Below, in pieces: positions 9,851 through 20,019 of a stretch of 49,269 bases of DNA; position 1 is the stretch's first letter, and the number at the start of each line of letters is the position of its first letter. The notes under the pieces were generated by a model. The model made no database searches and had not been told where the DNA came from. It was given only the letters and a program-made list of their open reading frames with translations. Source of the DNA: Roseibium album (lineage in GTDB: Bacteria; Pseudomonadota; Alphaproteobacteria; Rhizobiales; Stappiaceae); the NCBI GenBank assembly GCA_001404055.1, contig CXTY01000022.1, positions 1-49,269 on the forward strand, given 5' to 3'. Made by a program: the position numbers and the translations under genes.

Positions 9851-11182
9851 ATGGCATCGGCCGCCGAGCAACTAGCGTCAAATCTCAATTTCTCAGCTTT
9901 CGCCAAGGCTGAAGAACTCAAAAAGCGCATCTGGTTCACGCTGGGGGCGCTTTTGGTTTATCGACTGGGCACATATATTCCTATGCCCGGCATCAATCCG
10001 GAAGCGTTCGCGCAGGCCTTTAGTCAGGCCCAGTCCGGCATCATCGGCATGTTCAACATGTTTTCAGGTGGTGCGGTTGAGCGCATGGCGATCTTCGCCC
10101 TCGGCATCATGCCGTATATTTCTGCTTCCATTATCATGCAGCTCATGACGACGGTTGTGCCGTCTCTCGAGCAGATGAAAAAGGAAGGTGAGCAGGGCCG
10201 GAAGGTCATCAACCAGTATACGCGTTACGGCACGGTTATTTTGGCCGCGTTTCAGGCCTACGGCATCGCCGTGGGACTGGAAGGGGCTGCCAACGTCGTC
10301 AGTGATCCAGGCTGGTTCTTCCGTGCTTCGACCGTGATTACCCTTGTTGGCGGCACCATGTTCCTGATGTGGCTCGGTGAGCAGATCACTGCGCGTGGCA
10401 TCGGTAACGGCATTTCGCTCATCATCTTCGCGGGTATTGTCGCCGGCCTCCCGGCTGCGTTGGTTCAGACGCTTGAGCTTGGTCGTCAGGGCTCTCTTGC
10501 GACCTGGATAATCCTGGCTGTTCTCATCCTGGCTGTTGTTGTGATCGCGTTCATCGTGTTCATGGAACGTGCGCAGAGACGTCTGCTTATTCAGTATCCG
10601 AAGCGGCAGATGGGCAATCGCATGTTCGAGGGCAACTCCTCGTTCCTGCCGCTTAAGCTCAATACAGCTGGTGTGATCCCGCCAATCTTCGCGTCTTCGC
10701 TTCTTTTGGTGCCGGCGACGTTGTCTGGTTTTGGGCAGGGTTCCGGCAATGAGTGGATGACTTACATCACGGCTGCTCTTGGACACGGTCAGCCGTTGTT
10801 CATGGTTTTTTACGCTGCCATGATCATATTCTTCTGCTTCTTTTATACGGCGATCGTATTCAATCCGAGCGATACAGCGGATAATCTCAAGAAGCACGGT
10901 GGGTTCATTCCGGGTATCCGTCCAGGTGAGCGCACGGCTCAGTACATCGACCATGTCTTGACGCGGATTACCGTTGTTGGCGCGTTGTACATCACCGTCG
11001 TTTGTCTATTACCCGAATTCCTTATTTCGGCCACGGGCGTTCCGTTCTATTTCGGAGGCACCTCACTATTGATTGTTGTGAGTGTGACGATGGATACTGT
11101 TTCTCAGATCCAGGGTCATCTGCTTGCACATCAGTATGATGGTCTGGTGAAGAAATCGAAACTCAGGGGGAAACGTCGATGA
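9851..11182 (+). CDS. secY: Preprotein translocase channel subunit SecY
   Basis: A 443-residue SecY with about ten hydrophobic transmembrane segments, the pore of the Sec translocon with SecE and SecG. The early motif [16 protein letters not shown] and the cytoplasmic loop region [18 protein letters not shown] are conserved. It is the penultimate gene of the spc-type block and overlaps adk by four bases (ATGA), so the two are probably translationally coupled. Confidence 0.98.
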   Translation: MASAAEQLASNLNFSAFAKAEELKKRIWFTLGALLVYRLGTYIPMPGINPEAFAQAFSQAQSGIIGMFNMFSGGAVERMAIFALGIMPYISASIIMQLMTTVVPSLEQMKKEGEQGRKVINQYTRYGTVILAAFQAYGIAVGLEGAANVVSDPGWFFRASTVITLVGGTMFLMWLGEQITARGIGNGISLIIFAGIVAGLPAALVQTLELGRQGSLATWIILAVLILAVVVIAFIVFMERAQRRLLIQYPKRQMGNRMFEGNSSFLPLKLNTAGVIPPIFASSLLLVPATLSGFGQGSGNEWMTYITAALGHGQPLFMVFYAAMIIFFCFFYTAIVFNPSDTADNLKKHGGFIPGIRPGERTAQYIDHVLTRITVVGALYITVVCLLPEFLISATGVPFYFGGTSLLIVVSVTMDTVSQIQGHLLAHQYDGLVKKSKLRGKRR

Positions 11183-11775
11183 GGCTAATTCTGGTAGGAC
11201 CGCCAGGAGCGGGGAAGGGTACACAAGCAACACGTCTTGTAGAGAAGTACACCATTCCCCAGCTTTCGACCGGAGACATGCTTCGGGCGGCGGTTGCTGC
11301 ACAGACGCCTATCGGCATCAAGGCCAAAGCCGTGATGGATGCCGGCGGTCTCGTTTCTGACGAGATCGTTGTTGGCATCATTCGCGACAGGATTTCTGAA
11401 GAAGACGCTACAACCGGTTTCATTCTTGATGGTTTTCCGCGAACCATTGCACAGGCAGAAGCCCTGGATGAAATGCTCACTGCCGGTGGTCTGAAATTAA
11501 ATGCGGTTCTAGAGCTTCGCGTCGATCAGACCAAGCTTGTGGACCGGATCATCAAACGCGCTGAAGATGCGAAGTCGTCCGGTCAGCCTGTTCGCAAGGA
11601 CGACGACCCGGATGTCTTCAAGCAGCGTCTCGAGGCTTACAATCGTGATACTGCAGTTGTAGTCCCTTACTATGAGAAAACAGGCCATCTTTCTGTAATT
11701 GATGGCATGCAGTCCATAGATGAAGTGTCTGCTTCTATAGAAAGCGTATTGGAAGGTCTTGACGAAAAGGTTTAG
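11179..11775 (+). CDS. adk: Adenylate kinase
   Basis: A 198-residue adenylate kinase (ATP + AMP = 2 ADP). The P-loop [10 protein letters not shown] lies at residues 7-16, the AMP-binding [10 protein letters not shown] follows, and [12 protein letters not shown] is the next conserved block. The LID region is short, without zinc-binding cysteines, as in the short alphaproteobacterial form. It overlaps secY by four bases and is followed by a 182-base spacer before rpsM. Confidence 0.97.
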   Translation: MRLILVGPPGAGKGTQATRLVEKYTIPQLSTGDMLRAAVAAQTPIGIKAKAVMDAGGLVSDEIVVGIIRDRISEEDATTGFILDGFPRTIAQAEALDEMLTAGGLKLNAVLELRVDQTKLVDRIIKRAEDAKSSGQPVRKDDDPDVFKQRLEAYNRDTAVVVPYYEKTGHLSVIDGMQSIDEVSASIESVLEGLDEKV

Positions 11776-11810
11776 AGCCGGTAAACGACGCGCTCTACCT
11801 TACAGTTTAG

Positions 11811-11866
11811 CCGGTTCCATGTATGTGGGACCGGCATTCTCTGTGCCGGGGCTGACCCGGCATTTT
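11811..11866 (+). terminator. Terminator-like double hairpin between adk and rpsM
   Basis: A first stem CCGGTTCC/GGGACCGG (11811-11818 and 11827-11834, one G-U pair) is followed by a perfect seven-pair stem TGCCGGG/CCCGGCA (11844-11850 and 11856-11862) with a five-base loop and TTTT at 11863-11866. This fits a weak intrinsic terminator or attenuator separating the spc and alpha gene blocks. The T-run is short, so read-through is likely. Confidence 0.55.
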
Positions 11867-11957
11867 CATACCCCGCAAGGGCCGGGCTCCACCGGACGCG
11901 GGTTTCGTTCATCGCGGCGAGATCATTTTGGTCAGTCGCTCAAACATGGAGACAAAC

Positions 11958-12326
11958 GTGGCACGTATTGCTGGCGTTAACATCCCGACGAACAAGCGCG
12001 TTGTAATCGCGCTTCAGTACATTCACGGCATTGGCGCGAAATTCGCGCAGGAAATCATCGAAAAGGTGAAACTTGATCCTGCTCGCCGTGTGAATGAGCT
12101 TTCCGACGCTGAAGTTCTGCAGATTCGTGAAACCATTGACCGCGACTACATGGTTGAAGGTGACCTTCGCCGTGACACGGCAATGAACATCAAGCGTTTG
12201 ATGGACCTTGGCTGCTACCGCGGCCTGCGTCATCGCCGCGGCCTGCCGGTTCGTGGTCAGCGGACGCATACAAATGCACGTACCCGTAAGGGTCCGGCAA
12301 GACCGATCGCTGGTAAGAAGAAATAA
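11958..12326 (+). CDS. rpsM: 30S ribosomal protein S13
   Basis: A 122-residue S13 in the 30S head, contacting tRNA and bridging to 50S. It reads [20 protein letters not shown] at the N-terminus and has the C-terminal [20 protein letters not shown]. The GTG at 11958 is chosen over an in-frame upstream start because GGAGA lies at 11948-11952 and the resulting length and N-terminus match the family. First gene of the alpha block. Confidence 0.95.
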   Translation: MARIAGVNIPTNKRVVIALQYIHGIGAKFAQEIIEKVKLDPARRVNELSDAEVLQIRETIDRDYMVEGDLRRDTAMNIKRLMDLGCYRGLRHRRGLPVRGQRTHTNARTRKGPARPIAGKKK

Positions 12327-12397
12327 TTATCAGCTTGCGATTGGTGGTGGAGCTGCCGGCATTACGGCAGTGACGAGATCAAAACAAGGATTGAAGA

Positions 12398-12787
12398 ATG
12401 GCTAAAGATACGACGCGCGTGCGTCGCCGCGAGCGCAAGAATATCTCTTCTGGCGTTGCGCATGTGAACTCTACGTTCAACAACACAATGATCACGATTA
12501 CCGATGCTCAGGGCAATACGATCTCATGGTCGTCCGCTGGTGCACTTGGTTTCAAAGGGTCGCGTAAGTCGACACCGTATGCTGCTCAGGTTGCTGCAGA
12601 AGATGCTGCAAAGAAGGCGTCCGAGCACGGCATGCGTACTCTGGAAGTTGAAGTACGTGGTCCAGGTTCAGGTCGTGAATCTGCGCTTCGCGCTTTGCAG
12701 GCCGCCGGTTTCCTTATCACGTCCATTCGTGACGTGACGCCGATTCCGCACAATGGCTGCCGTCCACGCAAGCGCCGCCGCGTCTAA
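12398..12787 (+). CDS. rpsK: 30S ribosomal protein S11
   Basis: A 129-residue S11 of the 30S platform. The pattern [20 protein letters not shown] and the C-terminal [20 protein letters not shown] are diagnostic. It is followed after 90 bases by rpoA; rpsD is absent from this block, as is usual outside gammaproteobacteria. Confidence 0.97.
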   Translation: MAKDTTRVRRRERKNISSGVAHVNSTFNNTMITITDAQGNTISWSSAGALGFKGSRKSTPYAAQVAAEDAAKKASEHGMRTLEVEVRGPGSGRESALRALQAAGFLITSIRDVTPIPHNGCRPRKRRRV

Positions 12788-12877
12788 GGCTTTCCAGCTT
12801 TAGGTACCTGTTTCTCCAAATGGCAAAGAATGGCCTGACTTTGTAGCGTCAGGCGGGATAGCCGAAGGGACGAATAC

Positions 12878-13900
12878 GTGACCATTCAGAAAAACTGGCA
12901 AGAACTGATCAAGCCGACCAAACTCGAGATCAAGCCGGGTGAAGATCCGCGCTTCTTGGCAACTGTTGTTGCTGAACCTCTCGAGCGTGGCTACGGTCTG
13001 ACCTTGGGCAACGCACTGCGCCGCATTCTGCTTTCTTCTCTGCAGGGTGCCGCTGTGACTGCCGTTCAGATCGATGGCGTGCTGCACGAGTTCTCGTCGA
13101 TCCCGGGTGTCAGGGAAGATGTCACCGATATTGTTCTCAACATCAAGGAAATCGCCATCCGCATGGAAGGTGAAGGTCCCAAGCGCATGGTTGTGCGCAA
13201 GCAGGGTCCTGGCGTTGTGACGGCTGGCGACATTCAGACAGTTGGCGACGTGGAAGTGCTTAATCCGGAATTGGTGCTCTGCACCTTGGATGAAGGCGCT
13301 GAAATCCGTATGGAATTCACTGTCAACACCGGTAAAGGCTACCATTCTTCGGATCGTAACCGTCCGGAAGATGCTCCGATTGGCCTTATTCCTGTCGACA
13401 GCCTCTACTCACCGGTCAAGAAGGTCTCTTACAAGGTGGAAAACACCCGTGAAGGCCAGGTTCTTGACTATGACAAGCTGACCCTGAGTGTCGAAACCGA
13501 TGGTTCCGTCAAGCCGGATGATGCCGTGGCATTTGCTGCACGCATTCTGCAGGATCAGCTTTCCATCTTCGTCAATTTCGAAGAGCCGCAGCGCGAAGTT
13601 GCCGAGGACACTGTCCCGGAACTTGCGTTCAACCCGGCGCTTTTGAAAAAAGTCGACGAACTGGAACTGTCTGTGCGGTCTGCAAACTGCCTGAAGAACG
13701 ACAATATCGTGTATATTGGCGATCTCATTCAGAAGACCGAAGCGGAAATGCTGCGGACACCGAATTTTGGCCGCAAGTCGCTCAACGAGATCAAGGAAGT
13801 TCTCGCCCAGATGGGTCTCCATCTTGGTATGGAAGTCGCCAACTGGCCGCCAGAGAACATTGATGACCTCGCTAAGCGCTACGAAGACCATCAGTACTAA
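12878..13900 (+). CDS. rpoA: RNA polymerase alpha subunit
   Basis: A 340-residue alpha subunit starting at GTG ([20 protein letters not shown]). The N-terminal dimerisation domain contains [20 protein letters not shown]. The C-terminal domain contains [20 protein letters not shown], which includes the Arg and Asn that contact UP elements and activators in E. coli. The GTG gives the standard alphaproteobacterial N-terminus and is preceded by GAAGGGACG. Confidence 0.98.
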   Translation: MTIQKNWQELIKPTKLEIKPGEDPRFLATVVAEPLERGYGLTLGNALRRILLSSLQGAAVTAVQIDGVLHEFSSIPGVREDVTDIVLNIKEIAIRMEGEGPKRMVVRKQGPGVVTAGDIQTVGDVEVLNPELVLCTLDEGAEIRMEFTVNTGKGYHSSDRNRPEDAPIGLIPVDSLYSPVKKVSYKVENTREGQVLDYDKLTLSVETDGSVKPDDAVAFAARILQDQLSIFVNFEEPQREVAEDTVPELAFNPALLKKVDELELSVRSANCLKNDNIVYIGDLIQKTEAEMLRTPNFGRKSLNEIKEVLAQMGLHLGMEVANWPPENIDDLAKRYEDHQY

Positions 13901-13983
13901 GGGGCGTACGCGTCCCTGCAGGATCAACCAGGCAAGTGCGTTGAAGAGACAAGCAGACTGCCTGAAAGAAAAAGGAGAGGGCC

Positions 13984-14409
13984 ATGCGCCACGGTAAATC
14001 CGGCCGCAAGCTCAATCGGACTTCTAGCCACCGCAAGGCTATGTTCGCAAACATGGCAGCGTCGCTGATCAAGCACGAACAGATCGTGACGACACTGCCA
14101 AAGGCTAAAGAAATGAAGCCGATCATCGACAAGCTCATTACATTGAGCAAACGCGGTGATTTGCATGCACGCCGTCAGGCCATTTCGCAGATTCGCGATA
14201 CGGCCATGGTTGCAAAGCTCTTTGATACGCTCGGTGAGCGGTACAAGGAACGCAACGGCGGTTATTCACGCGTTCTGAAGGCCGGTTTCCGCTATGGTGA
14301 CAACGCACCATTGGCTGTTATCGAGCTTGTCGACCGTGACCCTGAAGCACGTGGTGCTGATGACCGTGCGCGTGCCGAAGCAGAAGAAGCGACTGAAAAC
14401 GCAGCGTAA
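13984..14409 (+). CDS. rplQ: 50S ribosomal protein L17
   Basis: A 141-residue L17 at the tunnel exit. It starts [20 protein letters not shown] and contains [29 protein letters not shown] precedes the ATG. The last 25 residues are an acidic, Ala- and Glu-rich tail. Last gene of the ribosomal series, followed by a terminator. Confidence 0.97.
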   Translation: MRHGKSGRKLNRTSSHRKAMFANMAASLIKHEQIVTTLPKAKEMKPIIDKLITLSKRGDLHARRQAISQIRDTAMVAKLFDTLGERYKERNGGYSRVLKAGFRYGDNAPLAVIELVDRDPEARGADDRARAEAEEATENAA

Positions 14410-14435
14410 GCGTATTCACGCAATGATCTAATAAT

Positions 14436-14465
14436 GAGGCGGGCCTATTGGCTCGCCTTTTTTTT
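14436..14465 (+). terminator. Intrinsic terminator of the ribosomal protein operon
   Basis: The stem AGGCGGGCC/GGCTCGCCT (one G-U pair, loop TATTG) is followed by a run of eight T. It lies 27 bases after the rplQ stop. Confidence 0.93.
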
Positions 14466-14586
14466 ATGTATGATTTAAATGGATTAAGTGTCGCCAGCAT
14501 TTGGGTGGATTATCAATGATTTAAGAAACTCCCTCTACTTTAGACTCAAGTCTCAAGGAATGATTTGGGTTCTGGGGAGAATCACT

Positions 14587-16764
14587 GTGATAGGCAAAAA
14601 GAAATCGGGATCGAAGAAGGTTTTACCTTCCCTTCGTCTTTCCTTTGTAATTCCAGCACTGATGATTGTTGTTACGGTTGCTGCTTGTGGAGCAGTAGGC
14701 GTTATTGGATACATGACCGGCCGTGACGGTTTGCAAAAGGCAGCCGAAGCTGAACTTGGCATGGTGATTACCGCCAGGTCCGCTCTGCTGGAAAGTAAGC
14801 TGAAATCTGCTGAGTCGGAGATCGTCAATCTGGCTTCAAGCGTGGCTGATCCATTGAGTAATCTTGGAAACGCCACCATGAACCTTTCCAAGGAAAAGGC
14901 CGAGATTCTCAGCTTGTTTCATGCGCCTCAAACTCCTGAAGAGCGCGCGAGTATCACAGGTACAGAACAGAAGACCATGTATGCATGGCGTCATTCAGAG
15001 GCGCATCCGGCGTTCTTCAATGTCTGGAAGAATGGTGGTTATGCAGACATCTACATGATCAACCCTGAGGGCCTCATTCTTTATTCCGTGACAAAGGGTG
15101 ATGAGTTTCTTTCCAAAATGGGAGAGGGTAGCTCCGCCGAAGGCACCAGCCTGGAGGCTGTGTTTAATAGCGCGAAGGAATTGGCCGAAGGCGAAGTCGC
15201 CTCAAGTGCCTTTGAAGCTTATGCACCTTCGGGTGATGAAGGGTCTCTTTTTCTGGCGTCTCCGGTCTACATGAATTCCTTTGGAGCGGTCAGCCTCAAC
15301 GGCGTTGTTGTCGTAAGGCTTGATACGTCCTTCTTGAACAATGTCGTTGCCAGCCGCGATGACCTTGGCGAGACCGGGCAGGTCTATGTTGCCGATCAAA
15401 ATGGCCTGGTACTTAGCGATATGCCTTTGTCAGCAGAGTCTACCGCTCTTGTGACCACGGTTTCTGATGAACCCGTTCTTGCTGCGGCTGGTGGTTCAGA
15501 TGCTGCCGGGATTGTCACTGGCGCTGACGGAGTGGATGACCTGTTGGTTGCCCGTCCGATGGCCTTCCAGGGTCAACATTGGGCAATCGTGGCTGAAAAG
15601 AGCATTGAAGAAACGCTTTCAGCCGTGACCAATATGCGCGATCAGATGTTCATGTGGTCGCTTGTGACAATTGCCATAGCTGCTGTGATTGCGTTGTTGT
15701 TCTCACGCTCCATCACTCGCCCGCTGTCCACATTGGTAGATGCGTTGAACGCCATTGCTTCAGGTGATCTTGGCGCAGAAATCAAAGCTGCCAAACGCAA
15801 GGATGAAATTGGCGACATCGGAAGAGCTGTCTTGCAGATCCGGCAAAACGCTGCGGAAGAAAACGAACGCCGTGCAGCTGAAGAAGCTGATGTTGCAAGA
15901 ACACAGGCCGAACAGCGTCAAGAGATGCTTGGCAGCCTTGCCGGCGACTTTGAAGCAACTGTTGGTACAGTTGTCGACAAAGTGGCACGTGCTGCTAACT
16001 CTCTGCGGGAATCAGCTTCCAACATGCGGACCATGACGGACTCTGCTGGTGAAACGTCTACCAATGCCGCCACAATGTCGGAAGAGACATTGGCAGAGGT
16101 CGAATCGATCGCGGCTGCGTCCGATCAATTGTCGAGCTCTATTCAGGAAATTTCAACACTGATCGAGCGGTCCTCAAGCGTTGCTGCGGCTGCTACCAAA
16201 CGTGCGGAAACAACCAATGACACAGTGAAGTCCTTGGCTGAGGCAGCAAACCGGATCGGCGAGGTTGTCACCTTGATCAGTGACATTGCAGACCAGACTA
16301 ACCTGCTTGCGCTTAACGCTACTATCGAGGCGGCGCGAGCTGGTGAAGCCGGTAAGGGGTTTGCGGTTGTTGCGTCCGAGGTCAAGGATCTTGCTGCTCA
16401 AACTGGTAAGGCAACTGGTGAAATTCAGCTGCAGATTGATGCAATCCGCGGTGCGACAGACGACGCCGTCGATGCCATTGGTGATATTCAAAGTACCATC
16501 GATGAAATCACCAAGTCTGTGAGTGAAGTCGCCGCTGCTGTTACGGAGCAAAGCTACGCAACACAGGGCATCGCTGAAAATACACAGCGCGCTGCTGGCG
16601 GTACTTCCAAGGTGACTGAGGACATCCGTAATGTCTCCTCGCTCTCCAATGACACCAACATGGCAGCACAGAACTTCTCCGAAGAAGCCGCTGACATGGC
16701 AAAAGAAGCTGAGCAGCTTGATATGGAAGTTCGAAGCTTCCTGGATCAGGTGCGCTCCGCCTAA
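14587..16764 (+). CDS. Methyl-accepting chemotaxis protein (double-Cache type)
   Basis: A 725-residue transmembrane chemoreceptor. A basic N-terminus is followed by a first membrane helix (about residues 18-40) and a periplasmic region with two Cache-like segments ([14 protein letters not shown] and [14 protein letters not shown]). A second helix ([18 protein letters not shown]), a HAMP linker and a signalling domain follow, the last with the hairpin tip [20 protein letters not shown]. It should bind a small ligand outside and control CheA/CheW inside. No CheR/CheB tethering pentapeptide is seen at the C-terminus. GTG 14587 is chosen because GGGGAGA lies seven bases upstream; in-frame starts at 14488 and 14560 lack this. 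Ligand unknown. Confidence 0.9.
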   Translation: MIGKKKSGSKKVLPSLRLSFVIPALMIVVTVAACGAVGVIGYMTGRDGLQKAAEAELGMVITARSALLESKLKSAESEIVNLASSVADPLSNLGNATMNLSKEKAEILSLFHAPQTPEERASITGTEQKTMYAWRHSEAHPAFFNVWKNGGYADIYMINPEGLILYSVTKGDEFLSKMGEGSSAEGTSLEAVFNSAKELAEGEVASSAFEAYAPSGDEGSLFLASPVYMNSFGAVSLNGVVVVRLDTSFLNNVVASRDDLGETGQVYVADQNGLVLSDMPLSAESTALVTTVSDEPVLAAAGGSDAAGIVTGADGVDDLLVARPMAFQGQHWAIVAEKSIEETLSAVTNMRDQMFMWSLVTIAIAAVIALLFSRSITRPLSTLVDALNAIASGDLGAEIKAAKRKDEIGDIGRAVLQIRQNAAEENERRAAEEADVARTQAEQRQEMLGSLAGDFEATVGTVVDKVARAANSLRESASNMRTMTDSAGETSTNAATMSEETLAEVESIAAASDQLSSSIQEISTLIERSSSVAAAATKRAETTNDTVKSLAEAANRIGEVVTLISDIADQTNLLALNATIEAARAGEAGKGFAVVASEVKDLAAQTGKATGEIQLQIDAIRGATDDAVDAIGDIQSTIDEITKSVSEVAAAVTEQSYATQGIAENTQRAAGGTSKVTEDIRNVSSLSNDTNMAAQNFSEEAADMAKEAEQLDMEVRSFLDQVRSA

Positions 16765-16786
16765 TTCGCAAGTTCAGGTAAAATTG

Positions 16787-16815
16787 AAAAGCCGCCGGGT
16801 TCCCGGCGGCTTTTT
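16787..16815 (+). terminator. Intrinsic terminator after the chemoreceptor
   Basis: The stem AGCCGCCGGG/CCCGGCGGCT with a two-base loop is perfect and is followed by TTTTT. It lies 22 bases after the stop of the chemoreceptor gene. Confidence 0.93.
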
Positions 16816-16898
16816 CCTTTGTATTTGCCTCGGTTCTACCCTATCTGCCTTGTATCAAAGAACCATATTGAAGAGAATCGAAGCAAAGGGTTCCGGCT

Positions 16899-18353
16899 AT
16901 GCGCTTAGCGCAATCAAGTAAAACAATATCTTTGGTCTGCGCAGTTCTGGCAGGCCTGTCGGGTAGTTTGACAGCAGCAGCGCAGACCGCCGAGCCATCG
17001 CCGGCGGATCTGAGGTTGGTCCCCAATAGCGCAACCCAGATCAAGTTGTCTTTCGCACCGATCGTCAAGGACGTTGCTCCTGCGGTTGTGAACGTCTACG
17101 CGAAACGCAAAGTTGTTCAACGCCAAAGAAATTCGCCGTTTTTTGATGATCCGTTTTTTCGTCGTTTCTTCGGACAACAAGGTGGTGGAGGTCTTGATCG
17201 TCCAAGGGAGCGCGTTGAGTCCTCGCTGGGTTCAGGTGTAATTATTTCCGCAGATGGCACCGTGATCACCAACCATCATGTGATCAAGGGGGCGGACGAA
17301 GTCCGCGTTGCGTTAAGCGATCGCCGTGAGTTCGACGCCGATATTGTGCTGATGGACGAACGCACCGACCTTGCCGTCTTGAGGATCAAGGGTGAGGGGC
17401 CTTTCGATAATGTGACCTTCGCCGGGTCAGATAGTCTTGAAGTCGGTGATATCGTGCTCGCAATCGGAAATCCATTCGGTGTTGGTCAAACGGTTACACA
17501 GGGCATTGTGTCTGCATTGGCGCGAACCCAGGTTGGCGTAACAGACTTTCAGTTTTTCATTCAAACCGATGCAGCGATTAACCCGGGCAATTCGGGTGGA
17601 GCGCTGGTTGACATGGCTGGCAACCTCGTTGGGATTAACACTGCAATTTTCTCGCGCTCTGGTGGATCTAATGGAATTGGCTTTGCCATTCCTGCGCATA
17701 TGGCGCGGTTTGTCGCGAGTGCGGCGGATCAAGGTGGAAAGGTGCTTCGCCCCTGGTTGGGAGCAACCGTTCAGACGGTCAACGCAGAAATTGCGGAGTC
17801 CCTGTCGCTTGATCGTCCTCGCGGCGTGCTCGTCACTGCTGTTTTTGATGGTTCACCAGCGCAGGAGGCTGGTCTGAAGATCAGTGATCTCGTGGTTGCG
17901 ATTGAAGGCAAGGAGGTGACTGATCCAAACTCCTTCGGGTACCGGTTTGCGACGAAGATGATCGGCGAAAGCTCACAATTCCTCATCGTTCGCGGAAGCG
18001 AGGAGGTTACGATCTATGTGTCGCTTAAGCCTGCACCGGAAACCGTTCCCAGAGATACACGCGAGTTGCTCGAGTTTTCGCCATTCGAAGGAGCGACGGT
18101 GATGAATCTGTCGCCTGCGGTTTCGACGGAACTAGGTGTGGAAGGAAAGTTTGAAGGCGTTGTGATTGTGTCCGTGAGCCGTGGTAGCCAGTCTCATCGT
18201 GTGGGGATGAAACCGGGCGACATCGTTCGTACGATTAACGACCAACAGGTAACGTCCACGAGAATGCTCGAGACCGTGACAAAGACTCCGCCGCGGGTCT
18301 GGCTCCTCGAAATCGAGCGGGACGGCGTCATCAACAAACTTTCGCTCCGCTAG
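16899..18353 (+). CDS. Periplasmic serine protease of the DegP/HtrA family
   Basis: A 484-residue Do-like protease that degrades or refolds damaged envelope proteins. It has a signal peptide (about residues 1-29, ending AAAQT). The trypsin-like domain has the apparent triad His127 (TNHHVIKG), Asp157 (RTDLAVLR) and Ser232 (NPGNSGGAL). Two PDZ regions follow (around RPWLGATVQTV...AGLKISDLVV and VIVSVSRGSQS...PGDIVRTIND). A Phe- and Gly-rich loop (FFDDPFFRRFFGQQGGGG) sits before the catalytic core, like the DegP LA loop. rarA starts eight bases after the stop, so the two may be co-transcribed. DegP versus DegQ assignment is not possible from sequence alone. Confidence 0.93.
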   Translation: MRLAQSSKTISLVCAVLAGLSGSLTAAAQTAEPSPADLRLVPNSATQIKLSFAPIVKDVAPAVVNVYAKRKVVQRQRNSPFFDDPFFRRFFGQQGGGGLDRPRERVESSLGSGVIISADGTVITNHHVIKGADEVRVALSDRREFDADIVLMDERTDLAVLRIKGEGPFDNVTFAGSDSLEVGDIVLAIGNPFGVGQTVTQGIVSALARTQVGVTDFQFFIQTDAAINPGNSGGALVDMAGNLVGINTAIFSRSGGSNGIGFAIPAHMARFVASAADQGGKVLRPWLGATVQTVNAEIAESLSLDRPRGVLVTAVFDGSPAQEAGLKISDLVVAIEGKEVTDPNSFGYRFATKMIGESSQFLIVRGSEEVTIYVSLKPAPETVPRDTRELLEFSPFEGATVMNLSPAVSTELGVEGKFEGVVIVSVSRGSQSHRVGMKPGDIVRTINDQQVTSTRMLETVTKTPPRVWLLEIERDGVINKLSLR

Positions 18354-18361
18354 GGCAATCG

Positions 18362-19666
18362 GTGAGCGACCTCTTTGAAGCCTCTGGTTTGGCGCAATCC
18401 GGTCCAAGGCCACTGGCGGATAGGATGCGCCCTGCCAAACTTTCTGATGTTGTTGGCCAGGATCACCTCCTTGGTGACGAGGGTACGCTCTCTCGCATGC
18501 TGAAAACCCGGACACTCGGATCGCTCATATTCTGGGGGCCTCCGGGGACCGGGAAAACAACAATAGCCAGATTGTTGGCAAATGAGACGGATCTCGCCTT
18601 CGAACAGACTTCGGCGATCTTTACCGGCGTTGCTGATCTGAAAAAGGTATTTGAAGCTGCCCGCGTGCGCCGCATGGGTGGCCGGGCTACCTTGTTGTTT
18701 GTCGATGAGATCCATCGTTTTAACCGTGCCCAGCAAGACAGTTTCCTGCCGGTCATGGAAGACGGCACAATTACGCTTGTCGGCGCTACAACTGAAAATC
18801 CATCGTTTGAGCTGAATGCGGCTCTTCTTTCCCGATCCCACGTAATGACGTTTCACTCGCTCTCGCAAGATGCGTTAGGTCAGCTGCTGAGCCGGGCAGA
18901 GGAGGGTGAGGAGCGAGAATTGCCTCTGGACCAGGAAGCTCGTCAGATTCTGATCAGGATGGCCGACGGCGACGGCCGATCCGCACTGACCCTTGCAGAA
19001 GATGTCTGGCGGGCTGCGGCTGAAGATGAAATCTTTGACGCGGAACGATTGCAGGAAATTGTTCAGCGACGCGCCCCGATCTATGACAAGGGTGCCGACG
19101 GTCACTACAATCTCATTTCAGCATTACACAAATCCGTGCGTGGATCGGATCCGGACGCTTCCCTTTACTGGTTTTGTCGCATGTTGGATGGCGGAGAGGA
19201 TCCGATGTATCTCGCGCGCCGTCTCATCCGCATGGCGGTCGAAGACATTGGTCTGGCAGACCCCAATGCGTTGGTACAAGCCAATGCTTCCAGGGATGCT
19301 TATCAGATGCTCGGTTCTCCCGAAGGAGAGTTGGCTTTGGCCCAGACTGTGATTTATCTGGCTACGGCTCCGAAATCGAACGGCGCTTATATGGCCTATA
19401 AATCTGCTATGCGTGATGCAAAAACCAGCGGGTCGCTGCTGCCGCCCAAACACGTTTTGAATGCACCGACAAAGCTGATGAAAGAAGAAGGCTACGGGAC
19501 GGGATATCAATACGACCATGATGCCCCAGACGGATTTTCAGGTCAGGACTATTTTCCCGAGCAGATGGGCCGCAAGAGCTACTATGACCCACCGCAACGT
19601 GGGTTTGAGCGGGAGCTCAGAAAAAGACTGGATTACTGGGGAAAGCTGCGAAAAGAACGTGAGTGA
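18362..19666 (+). CDS. rarA: Replication-associated recombination protein A (AAA+ ATPase)
   Basis: A 434-residue RarA/MgsA (Mgs1/WRNIP1 family), an AAA+ ATPase related to clamp loaders that acts at stalled replication forks. Residues 19-33 (ADRMRPAKLSDVVGQ) are the family N-terminus. Walker A is GPPGTGKTTIAR (59-70), Walker B is LLFVDEIHRFNRAQQDSFLP, and sensor 1 is GATTENPSFELN. The C-terminal MgsA-type helical domain (DPDASLYWFCRMLDGGEDPM) is complete. It starts at GTG eight bases after the protease stop; the alphaproteobacterial N-terminus supports this. Confidence 0.95.
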   Translation: MSDLFEASGLAQSGPRPLADRMRPAKLSDVVGQDHLLGDEGTLSRMLKTRTLGSLIFWGPPGTGKTTIARLLANETDLAFEQTSAIFTGVADLKKVFEAARVRRMGGRATLLFVDEIHRFNRAQQDSFLPVMEDGTITLVGATTENPSFELNAALLSRSHVMTFHSLSQDALGQLLSRAEEGEERELPLDQEARQILIRMADGDGRSALTLAEDVWRAAAEDEIFDAERLQEIVQRRAPIYDKGADGHYNLISALHKSVRGSDPDASLYWFCRMLDGGEDPMYLARRLIRMAVEDIGLADPNALVQANASRDAYQMLGSPEGELALAQTVIYLATAPKSNGAYMAYKSAMRDAKTSGSLLPPKHVLNAPTKLMKEEGYGTGYQYDHDAPDGFSGQDYFPEQMGRKSYYDPPQRGFERELRKRLDYWGKLRKERE

Positions 19667-20019
19667 TCGACAAGCCTTAAGCCCAGGTCTGCGGTTTGAT
19701 GAGTTTAGGCACACGAGAGTTTACCTCTGATCGCTGACTGCACATATCGAAGTCCCTTGGGCAATGTCGCCTACAGCAAATTCATCTTTGTGAGTGCCTT
19801 TTCTCCTAGCTGGCTTATTTCACCGGTTAGGAGGAATTGTCGCAATTTTTGACTTGAAAAAATGCCGTAAAATTTGATTTCCAATTTACAGCACCGGACG
19901 CGTGGTCAAGTATGATCATATTGTAATATCTGGGTTCTTTGCCTCAATGGTTTGAGAGCCGCATTGACTGTGACCATCACTTTTGAGGGGCGCCAGGTAG
20001 CGGGCATTGAAACCAGACC
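19667..20019 (+). other. 353-base intergenic region before the patatin-like gene
   Basis: No supported gene. It contains an imperfect 11-pair inverted repeat CTCCTAGCTGG/CCGGTTAGGAG (19803-19813 and 19823-19833, two G-U pairs) followed by a small AATTG/CAATT hairpin with TTT (19835-19850). This is a possible weak terminator for rarA. AT-rich sequence from about 19850 to 19930 probably holds the promoter for the downstream gene, but no -35/-10 pair with good spacing was found. Confidence 0.35.

Noticed and set aside
10064..10954. 296-codon minus-strand ORF inside secY
   Set aside because: Its translation is highly charged and lacks family features, as expected from the complement of a membrane-protein gene.
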